Positions 7,914 to 12,999 of a stretch of 16,072 bases of DNA are shown here, piece by piece. Position numbers and translations under genes: made by a program. The first letter of the stretch is position 1, and every line of letters starts with the position of its first letter. The stretch comes from Phycisphaerae bacterium. Its GTDB lineage: Bacteria; Planctomycetota; Phycisphaerae; Phycisphaerales; Phycisphaeraceae. The notes under the pieces are model-generated. The model made no database searches. It was not told where the DNA came from and worked only from the letters and a program-made list of their open reading frames with translations. The stretch is taken from contig NZCH01000115.1 of assembly GCA_002688155.1 (NCBI GenBank), positions 1 through 16,072 on the forward strand, read 5' to 3'.

Positions 7914-7923
7914 TACCTAGGTA
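7914..7923. promoter_or_regulatory. 10-bp perfect palindrome upstream of hslV
   Basis: TACCTAGGTA is a perfect palindrome 20 bp before the hslV ATG in the divergent rsmH/hslV region. It is followed by TACACT at 7931-7936, which resembles a -10 hexamer and would give a nearly leaderless hslV transcript, consistent with the missing Shine-Dalgarno. Operator function is a guess. Confidence 0.3.
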
Positions 7924-7942
7924 TTTCAGCTACACTGTCCAT

Positions 7943-8491
7943 ATGGCCATGTATCACGCGACGACAATTCTGACGGTTCGACGTGGCGCGGAGTTGGCCG
8001 TTGGTGGCGACGGGCAGGTGACGCTGCAGAACACGATCGCCAAGGCCGACGCCGTCAAAGTGCGCAAACTGGAAGAAGGAGGCTTGGATGACGCCGGCGT
8101 GCTTGTTGGTTTCGCCGGCGCCGCGGCGGACGCGTTTGCGCTACTCGAGCGGTTTGAGCAGAAACTCAAAGACTCGCCGGCCAACATCAAGAAGGCATCC
8201 ATCGAACTAGCCAAACTGTGGCGTACGGACCGGATGTTGCGCCGACTCGAAAGCCTGCTCGTCGTCGCGGACAAGTCCACCAGCCTGCTGGTCTCGGGCT
8301 CCGGTGACGTGATTGAGCCGTCCGATGGCATCATCGGCATCGGCTCCGGCGGTGACTACGCCACCGCCGCAGCGCGCGCCCTGCACCTACACACCGACAT
8401 GGACCCCAAAACTATCGTCGAACACGCGATGAAAATCGCCGGTGAAATCTGCATCTACACGAATACGAACATCACGGTGTTGACGTTGTAG
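7943..8491 (+). CDS. hslV: ATP-dependent protease subunit HslV
   Basis: Proteolytic core of the cytoplasmic HslUV (ClpQY) protease, a threonine peptidase related to the proteasome beta subunit; two hexamers form the chamber and HslU unfolds substrates. 183 residues from ATG 7943. The short leader MAMYHA is followed by TTILTVRRG; after removal of the leader the Thr at residue 7 becomes the N-terminal nucleophile. GGDGQVTLQNT and AKADAVKVRKLEE (with the catalytic-site lysine region) follow, then GFAGAAADAFALLERFE, and GIGSGGDYATAAARAL near 135-150, all typical. The frame is open back to 7901, but the family aligns from MAMYHATT or MYHATT. Its usual partner gene hslU is not adjacent: next is tRNA-Leu and a mobile element. 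Confidence 0.95.
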   Translation: MAMYHATTILTVRRGAELAVGGDGQVTLQNTIAKADAVKVRKLEEGGLDDAGVLVGFAGAAADAFALLERFEQKLKDSPANIKKASIELAKLWRTDRMLRRLESLLVVADKSTSLLVSGSGDVIEPSDGIIGIGSGGDYATAAARALHLHTDMDPKTIVEHAMKIAGEICIYTNTNITVLTL

Positions 8492-8502
8492 CCCCTCGGC
8501 TT

Positions 8503-8521
8503 GCCTCCCGACCAGCGAGGC
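8503..8521 (+). terminator. Weak stem-loop after hslV
   Basis: GCCTC (8503-8507) and GAGGC (8517-8521) can pair around a 9-nt loop 11 nt after the hslV stop. No T-run follows, so termination efficiency is uncertain. Confidence 0.25.
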
Positions 8522-8530
8522 GTAAACTAT

Positions 8531-9874
8531 TCACACCACGCGCCCGTGTGGCGAAATTGGCAGACGCGCCGTCTTCAGGTGGCGGTCCTCGCAAGAGGGT
8601 AGAGGTTCGAGTCCTCTCACGGGCACTTTCGCGGCTTCGCAAGGTTCAGCACCGACCGGAAAAGAGTCGTAGCCTCTCGCATCATCAAAGGGTTGTGAAT
8701 CATCGGGCTGACTTTCGTTCCGCGCGTTGCGGCTTGTTGCGTGCGCCTTCTGCGCCGGATTCTGCGCCGCTTTGGAATCGGGCACGTGTTCACCGCGAAT
8801 GGCACGGTCGAAATGCTCGTCAGTGAGTTGCAGATAGTGCTGCGCAGCGACAGGCTTGCTGTTGCCGATCCACTTGCACGCGACATGCTCGGGATAGTGC
8901 TCAACCAGTTCAGTCTCTCGCGTGCTCCGCATATTCTGGAACGGTTTAACCCAAGGTTCCAAGCCCGCCTGCCGGATGATCCGATGCAACTGGGTTCGCA
9001 GGTTCGCGTTTGTGTCGCGGTACCGCGTGATCACGTGAGCTGTACCTGGTTCGGCCGCCTCAAATGCTTCTCGCAAGTTGGGCAGAAGTTCAGGAAATAG
9101 CGGGATCATGCGGCGTCCAGTCTTAGGGGACGGCACGTGGATGCGTCCATGCTCCCAATTGACATCTGCCCAAGACAACGCCAGCACCTCGGACGGGCAC
9201 CTCAAGCCGCCGTAGCGAGCCAGAGCGATGATCAGACGCCATTGCTCGTCCGGGCAGGCTTCCAGCATCCTGTGCGTTTCCTCAAGTGAAACGAAATAGA
9301 ACTTCTCCGGCGTTGGCTTGACTGACGCAGCGAGTCCTGCGAATGGGTTTGAATGGACCAGCCCGCGCTTCTGCGCATCCGCGAAGAACTGCCTTGCACG
9401 ACCGATTGCACGGCGCGTGGTGTTTTCAGCACGTCCGCTCTCGATCATGTGCCGTCGGAAGTCATCTGCGTCACCCGGCGTGAAGTCACGCATGGGACGA
9501 TTGCCGTCGAACAGTTCCAACAGGTACTTTCGTGATCGTTCAAGATTGGTATGCGTTGAGGGCTTTACGTCCGTCCGGCTGTCGATGTACCTCCGCGTGA
9601 ACCCGCCCAGTGTGGCGACCCGCCTTGGTTTGACCAGTCCAGACCGAACCAGCTTGGCCAACATCACGTCATCCAACCCAGACAGCCAGCGCGAGGTTTC
9701 ATCCGCTGGCGCGTGGGCCGTGATGCTGGCGGACACAAGGTCCTCGACCTTGACGCGGACGGACTCGGCGTACCTTTTCGACGCCTTGCCCAACCGGATC
9801 GTGCGCCGCTTGCCGTCCGCGCCCACGAACAGAATTCGTCGCCTGCCATTCGGGTCGTTGCTGATACTTGCCAT
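8531..9874 (-). CDS. Site-specific tyrosine recombinase (integrase)
   Basis: 447 residues. An N-terminal arm-binding region (MASISNDPNGRRRILFVGADGKRRTIRLG) precedes a SAM-like core-binding domain at about 85-185 and a catalytic domain at about 195-355. Catalytic residues read: Arg225 in YGGLRCPSE, Lys251 in SPKTGRRMIPL, Arg316 in FQNMRSTRETE and the nucleophile Tyr347 in AAQHYLQ. The usual box II His is Gln313 and the second His is Asn338 (WIGNSK), a variation that I associate with planctomycete integrases. ATG 9874 has AAAGGA upstream. The fold ends near 362; residues 363-416 are a Gln/Asp/Ser-rich linker, and residues 417-447 are encoded by antisense of the tRNA-Leu and by DNA 5' of it. The stop codon therefore lies in host sequence, and the tail of the protein must change on excision. 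Integrates and excises the element. Confidence 0.93.
   Translation of the reverse strand: MASISNDPNGRRRILFVGADGKRRTIRLGKASKRYAESVRVKVEDLVSASITAHAPADETSRWLSGLDDVMLAKLVRSGLVKPRRVATLGGFTRRYIDSRTDVKPSTHTNLERSRKYLLELFDGNRPMRDFTPGDADDFRRHMIESGRAENTTRRAIGRARQFFADAQKRGLVHSNPFAGLAASVKPTPEKFYFVSLEETHRMLEACPDEQWRLIIALARYGGLRCPSEVLALSWADVNWEHGRIHVPSPKTGRRMIPLFPELLPNLREAFEAAEPGTAHVITRYRDTNANLRTQLHRIIRQAGLEPWVKPFQNMRSTRETELVEHYPEHVACKWIGNSKPVAAQHYLQLTDEHFDRAIRGEHVPDSKAAQNPAQKAHATSRNARNESQPDDSQPFDDARGYDSFPVGAEPCEAAKVPVRGLEPLPSCEDRHLKTARLPISPHGRVV
8542..8625 (+). tRNA. tRNA-Leu (anticodon CAG)
   Basis: Folds as a class II tRNA of 84 nt. The acceptor arm pairs GCCCGTG (8542-8548) with CACGGGC (8618-8624), with discriminator A at 8625. 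The anticodon stem pairs CCGTC with GGCGG around the loop TTCAGGT, giving anticodon CAG (reads CUG, leucine). The long variable arm is CCTC-GCAA-GAGG, and the T arm is AGAGG-TTCGAGT-CCTCT. CCA is not encoded. The gene is the integration target of the element to the right: the integrase gene points at it and overlaps it entirely on the opposite strand. Confidence 0.95.
8601..8625. other. Presumed left attachment site (attL) in the tRNA-Leu 3' end
   Basis: Tyrosine integrases of this kind usually recombine in the T arm and acceptor end of a tRNA, leaving the tRNA intact and a direct copy of its 3' end at the far boundary. The integrase gene directly adjoins this end. No second copy of the 3' end was found inside the window, so the matching attR is expected beyond 16072. 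The exact crossover bases are not determined. Confidence 0.5.
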
Positions 9875-9924
9875 TGGTTACCGTCCTTTGCGTTTGCGTG
9901 TGGGTCTTTTTGTCTCGCACCGAT

Positions 9925-10041
9925 TTATACGTTCAATGTCGTGACCATGGGCCCCAACGTTTCACCGTACACGTTCCGGTTGCCCGGGTGGATATCCAAG
10001 GCGCGCAGAATCGTCATGTCCACCAATTCGGCATGACGCAT
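9925..10041 (-). CDS. Possible 38-residue protein between integrase and DUF669-like gene
   Basis: ATG at 10041 to TAA at 9925-9927. The product includes AELVDMTILRALDI and HPGNRNVYGETLGPMVTTL. It looks like real protein: amphipathic helix first, mixed composition, and mostly G/C third positions as in neighbours. It fills most of the 199-nt gap between the 3' DUF669-like gene and the integrase, on the same strand. The frame is open further upstream to the preceding gene's end. No standard ribosome site sits at the right distance from this ATG; a GGTGG precedes an internal ATG at residue 9. I recognise no family. It is too short for usual gene calls. Confidence 0.4.
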   Translation of the reverse strand: MRHAELVDMTILRALDIHPGNRNVYGETLGPMVTTLNV

Positions 10042-10073
10042 CCTTGGCGTCGGACTTGCGCGCTCTGCGGAGC

Positions 10074-10436
10074 CTAGAACGGCTTTTCGTCTGTCGGTTG
10101 TCGGTACGAGTGAACGGTGGCATGTAGTGCGTAAAGGCCTTCACCGTCATCTTGGACGCTCATGTCGATACGTACTCTCTTCCCAACGAATTGGGCGGGA
10201 TCGACGTGGGTCATATCAACCTTACCGGCCTTGAACGACATGCCTGTCACCTCGCAGAGTTGCTCAAATCGCTCTGAATCCGACGGGCCCGATATCACAT
10301 CCGTTAGGTCTGGGTACCCTTCTGGCTCTTCGATGAGCGAAACGACGGTGAGTGTTTGCTCCCCGTCTATTGTCCAGCACTTTTCCGCCCTCACAATCGT
10401 GGCGTCACAAATACCTTTCAAAATCACTGTTTTCAT
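10074..10436 (-). CDS. Short DUF669-like protein (paralogue of the 10849-11469 gene)
   Basis: About 120 residues from ATG 10436 (MKTVILKG), which has AGGA 8 nt upstream; ATGs at 10445 and 10475 are alternatives. It shares its layout with the larger protein at 10849-11469: an initial strand with ATIVRAEKCWTIDGEQTLTV, then FEQLCEVTGMSFKAGKV and PAQFVGKRVRIDMSV, against LKQLCEATGVEFNDGEV and PQDFVGKNVKVKVVV in the paralogue. The common core is LCE-TG--F--G-V----FVGK-V. It lacks the C-terminal third of the longer copy. DUF669-type proteins are found in phage recombination modules and are thought to act with single-stranded DNA. Lies downstream of the excisionase-like gene on the same strand. Function is inferred from similarity and context. 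Confidence 0.6.
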   Translation of the reverse strand: MKTVILKGICDATIVRAEKCWTIDGEQTLTVVSLIEEPEGYPDLTDVISGPSDSERFEQLCEVTGMSFKAGKVDMTHVDPAQFVGKRVRIDMSVQDDGEGLYALHATVHSYRQPTDEKPF

Positions 10437-10553
10437 ATAGGGCATCCTGAGGTTGTCGGGGAAATGCGTGTGCATGACTTTATTCCTGACCGCGTGTGGT
10501 TTGATTCAGCGACCCGTGCTCGCGGCTAGCATGGGCCCTGCGTTGAGATTCAT

Positions 10554-10745
10554 TCAAATCCTGTCTTTCGCTTTCGCGCGGTCGATGAACCCGCGAAGGT
10601 CCGCGGGATCAATTCTGACCGACCGACCGAACCGAACGGCCCGCAACTTCCCGTCCTTCACGAGTTGCCAGATGGTTCGATCTGAAACACCCAGCAACTT
10701 GCCGGTTTCCTGATACGTCAGCAGTGAATTGGTTGTGTTATTCAT
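10554..10745 (-). CDS. Excisionase-like HTH protein
   Basis: 63 residues, nearly all one winged-helix HTH of the MerR-like excisionase family (helix_turn_helix_17 type): LLTYQETGKLLGVSDRTIWQLVKDGKLRAVRFGRSVRIDPADLRGFIDRAKAK. The pattern of YQETGKLLGVSDRTIWQLVKDG followed by the wing RAVRFGRSVRI and an acidic-hydrophobic last helix is diagnostic. Such proteins bind near the att site and steer the integrase toward excision, or act as small repressors. ATG 10745 has AAGG about 9 nt upstream. Context (same strand as integrase, two small genes between) supports the excision role. Confidence 0.85.
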   Translation of the reverse strand: MNNTTNSLLTYQETGKLLGVSDRTIWQLVKDGKLRAVRFGRSVRIDPADLRGFIDRAKAKDRI

Positions 10746-10809
10746 GTGTTGTCGCCTTGGTGTCGTCTATCGATTACGTGGCGTGCGATGCGCTAAGGCC
10801 ATGACTAAG

Positions 10810-10840
10810 GCCACCCCAGCCCGTTAAGACCGCGGGTGGC
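10810..10840 (-). terminator. Stem-loop just after the DUF669-like gene
   Basis: GCCACCC (10810-10816) and GGGTGGC (10834-10840) pair perfectly over 7 bp around a 17-nt loop, starting 8 nt beyond the stop codon of the 10849-11469 gene. No U-tract follows on the - strand. It may slow transcription before the excisionase gene, or protect the 3' end of the message. A 9-bp direct repeat CTAAGGCCA (10793-10801, 10805-10813) lies beside it. Confidence 0.3.
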
Positions 10841-10848
10841 GTGGGGAA

Positions 10849-11469
10849 TCAGAACGGGATGAATCCCTTGGGGCCCTCGTCGCGGACCTTGATCCAGTCC
10901 GGCTCGGTGAATTGGTCCTCCGGCTTGCCAACCAGGTCCTTGCAGGCCGACTGGAAGTTCTTGATCAACAAATCGTCTTCCACGTCCGGCTTGGTTTTCC
11001 GAACGGCGTCGCAGTAGCCCTTCCACGCGTCTAACTTGCCGCCGGACCTGTCCGACTGATCCGTCGGCGTCTCCGGTCGTGTGACGACTTCCGGGGCCGG
11101 CGAACCGTCGTCCGGTAGGTACGCCCTGATACCATTGCGGTCGTCGTACTTACCCGTGTCATCGTGTTCGACAACGACCTTGACCTTCACGTTCTTGCCG
11201 ACGAAGTCCTGCGGGTTCACCTCGCCGTCGTTGAATTCCACGCCCGTCGCCTCACACAACTGTTTGAGGCGACGGATGCCATACGGTGAGACGATGTTGT
11301 CAGTGACCAGCGGCGACCGACCTTCCGGCCCGTAGATCTTGCTGGTGATGACCAGCTTCGGGTCGCCTTTTTTGGTCTTGCCGGTCTCGGCGGAGAAGAT
11401 CACGGCCTCGTATTCGCCCTGGGAGACGATCTGGACTGCATCCTTCGTGTCATATGTAAACTGGGTCAT
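10849..11469 (-). CDS. DUF669-like phage recombination-module protein
   Basis: 206 residues. GEYEAVIFSAETGKTKKGDPKLVITSKIYGPEGR near 18-51 is the hallmark opening of DUF669-type proteins, followed by LKQLCEATGVEFNDGEVNPQDFVGKNVKVKVVVEHDD and DDRNGIRAYLPDD. The C-terminal part (about 130-206) has the helical segment LDAWKGYCDAVRKTKPDVEDDLLIKNFQSACKDLVG and an end GFIPF, echoing short C-terminal tips of single-strand binding proteins. ATG 11469 overlaps the ATPase stop by 4 nt (ATGA) and has AGGAG 7 nt upstream, so it is both coupled and strongly translated. Known context: such proteins sit beside Sak4-like ATPases in phage replication modules. Inferred role: ssDNA-binding partner of the ATPase. 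Confidence 0.75.
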   Translation of the reverse strand: MTQFTYDTKDAVQIVSQGEYEAVIFSAETGKTKKGDPKLVITSKIYGPEGRSPLVTDNIVSPYGIRRLKQLCEATGVEFNDGEVNPQDFVGKNVKVKVVVEHDDTGKYDDRNGIRAYLPDDGSPAPEVVTRPETPTDQSDRSGGKLDAWKGYCDAVRKTKPDVEDDLLIKNFQSACKDLVGKPEDQFTEPDWIKVRDEGPKGFIPF

Positions 11470-12335
11470 GAGTTTGCTCCTTGTAGGTGGTTGTTGGTGG
11501 TTTGAAGATGGGATTCGATCAGTTCGGTGCCGTTGACGATCCGTTCGTCGGGCAGGTCGGCAACGTCTTCCACGCCCGCCAGGGCGCAGTTGATGCCCAG
11601 GCGCTGGCGTTCCTGATCACTGAGTTGACCGACCAGTTCGTTGAACCGGCGGACGTGATCTGGCGTGGCCAGCGTCACGGCACCGGCCTGCTTCTCGAGG
11701 ATGTCCCGACCGTAGCGGTTGGCGATGGCGTCGTAGCTCCACTCGAAGCAGTCGCCGTCGGGGAACGCCGCGATGCGCGTCTTGATGACCTTTGCGACGC
11801 GTTTTTGCCCACGCTTCTCCAGTTCGAAGGCAACATCGAACAGGTAATCCAGCCGCTTCCACCCGTCGAAGGTGATGCCGACCTGTTTCATGCCGTCGCC
11901 GTACACCGGCTTGGCGTGGGCCGTGACCACCACGTTCATGTCCAGTGACATGATCAGGTTGGCCACGCGCTTCATCTGCTGGTTGGCCGCGCCGTAGTGC
12001 CGGCCCCATTCCGTGCCGACCTTCTTCTCGCAGTCGTCCAGCAGGTCCTGATACACTGTCGTGACAGGATCGATTACCAGCGTGCGGTGTTCGTGTTCCT
12101 CGCTGACCAGGGATCGTACTTCCCGAATCAGCTCGGCCATCTCGGTGGTCTGGAACACGGCACCGCCGCCTTTTTCGATCAGGTCGCCGTAGTGGTCCGT
12201 GCCGCGCTCGCAGTCGATGACATACGGGCGCGGCAACTGGATCGCCGCCGTGGTCTTACCCACGCCGGCAGGGCCATACAACAGCAGTTTCAGTCTCCTC
12301 GGAATGTCTTTGGGCTTTTTGCCACGAAGTGCCAT
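11466..12335 (-). CDS. Sak4-like RecA-fold ATPase (AAA_24 type)
   Basis: 289 residues with one ATPase core. Walker A is GPAGVGKTT (21-29), then YVIDCERGTDHYGDL near 38-52 with the expected acidic turn, Walker B is RTLVIDPVTT (84-93), and a sensor-like strand MNVVVTAHAKP (133-143) follows. This series is that of phage Sak4-type single-strand annealing proteins, which load on ssDNA and promote strand annealing or recombination. The C-terminal third (about 215-289) is helical and variable. ATG 12335 has AGGAG 7 nt upstream. The next gene overlaps by 4 nt. Working with the DUF669-like product it probably forms the element's recombination unit. A generic AAA ATPase with another role is possible but the neighbourhood argues for this one. 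Confidence 0.82.
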   Translation of the reverse strand: MALRGKKPKDIPRRLKLLLYGPAGVGKTTAAIQLPRPYVIDCERGTDHYGDLIEKGGGAVFQTTEMAELIREVRSLVSEEHEHRTLVIDPVTTVYQDLLDDCEKKVGTEWGRHYGAANQQMKRVANLIMSLDMNVVVTAHAKPVYGDGMKQVGITFDGWKRLDYLFDVAFELEKRGQKRVAKVIKTRIAAFPDGDCFEWSYDAIANRYGRDILEKQAGAVTLATPDHVRRFNELVGQLSDQERQRLGINCALAGVEDVADLPDERIVNGTELIESHLQTTNNHLQGANS

Positions 12336-12411
12336 GATCTGGCTCCTTGCCGGTGAGGTGTTTTTGTTCGGCTTCCCGACGCCACCGGCGGCGACCGGGT
12401 CTGCCGTTCAT
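12256..12411 (-). CDS. Doubtful 51-residue ORF bridging two genes
   Basis: ATG at 12411 overlaps the stop of the preceding gene in an ATGA, as at three other junctions in this element. The product (MNGRPGRRRWRREAEQKHLTG...) is basic and ends inside the ATPase gene after an 80-nt overlap in another frame. The large overlap and lack of a hydrophobic core make it weak; it may only fill the 72-nt gap between real genes. Confidence 0.2.
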   Translation of the reverse strand: MNGRPGRRRWRREAEQKHLTGKEPDHGTSWQKAQRHSEETETAVVWPCRRG

Positions 12412-12923
12412 GTTGCTCGCGATTTCTTGTTGACTCTGCGCCACGCGACGCGCTCGGCCTGCCACGGCTTGAGGCCCAGCCGCACGGCACGGCGGTAGGC
12501 GTTACGCCAGATGACCTCGAGATCGTGGCGCAGGTACATGGGCTGGCCGCCGAAATACTTGCGCTCGAGCGGGCTGGGTTCGTCAGCTGGCGTCACGGAC
12601 TCGATCACCACTCCGTCGTCGGCGAACACCTCGAGGACCTGCGCCAACAGGCTGCCGTCTTTGATTTCGACGGGATACTGTTCAGGCCCGGCTTGCTGGG
12701 GCGACCCGTTCGGGGCGCCCGGTGACGCCGCGCCGTCGCCCTGCGGATGTCCATGACCCCCAAAGCAGTGGTTTCGTAGACGTAGACACGTAGACAGTTG
12801 ATGAATGTGTTTTGATTTACCGTCCTCCACTGCCTGACTGGTGGGGGCAGGTAACACGCTAAGTGGTGTCTGATTACCACTTTCCACCACCCGCTGATCG
12901 TCGTTCGCATTCGGACACTTCAT
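12408..12923 (-). CDS. Hypothetical protein of the replication operon
   Basis: About 171 residues. ATG 12923 is chosen because AAGGA lies 7 nt upstream; an earlier ATG at 12941 overlaps the primase stop in ATGA and gives six extra residues. I do not recognise a family. The N-terminal half (to about 85) is low in hydrophobic residues and crosses the left arm of the large inverted repeat at 12770-12799. The C-terminal half looks structured: YPVEIKDGSLLAQVLEVFADDGVVIESV, then YLRHDLEVIWRNAYRRAVRLGLKPWQAERVAWRRVN, an arginine-rich helix pair that could contact nucleic acid. The conserved-looking part may be the only real protein, with the first half partly serving the DNA structure. Lies between primase and ATPase in the same operon. 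Confidence 0.6.
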   Translation of the reverse strand: MKCPNANDDQRVVESGNQTPLSVLPAPTSQAVEDGKSKHIHQLSTCLRLRNHCFGGHGHPQGDGAASPGAPNGSPQQAGPEQYPVEIKDGSLLAQVLEVFADDGVVIESVTPADEPSPLERKYFGGQPMYLRHDLEVIWRNAYRRAVRLGLKPWQAERVAWRRVNKKSRAT

Positions 12924-12999
12924 GGAAACATCCTTGTTCATGTCCCGGTTTTCTCAATTTGAAAACGAGAACTGTCTACGTGTCTACGGCTACTAAACC
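12770..12999. repeat. Long inverted repeat of TGTCTACG units around the primase stop codon
   Basis: Arms at 12770-12799 and 12970-12999 are reverse complements at 28 of 30 positions, including a perfect 19-mer (aactgtctacgtgtctacg on + at 12970-12988), separated by 170 nt. Each arm is itself iterated: right arm TGTCTACG at 12973 and 12981 then GCTAC; left arm CGTAGA at 12775, then CGTAGACA at 12781 and 12789. The right arm lies in the last codons of the primase and the left arm in the next ORF. The spacer is A+T-richer than the surroundings and holds a further hairpin (12861-12882) and GTTTTC/GAAAAC (12948-12953, 12961-12966). Confidence 0.85.
12861..12882. repeat. Small hairpin inside the large inverted repeat
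   Basis: AAGTGGT (12861-12867) and ACCACTT (12876-12882) pair perfectly around an 8-nt spacer. The position is close to the centre of the 170-nt spacer of the large inverted repeat, giving a nested symmetric structure. Confidence 0.5.

Noticed and set aside
7901..7942. Upstream extension of HslV
   Set aside because: It adds 14 residues before a normal short HslV leader and crosses the palindrome; family alignment favours 7943 or 7949.
9924..9952. Integrase promoter with TATAAA at 9924-9929
   Set aside because: The hexamer fits a -10, but no acceptable -35 lies at the right distance and it overlaps the stop of the probable small gene; not strong enough to annotate.
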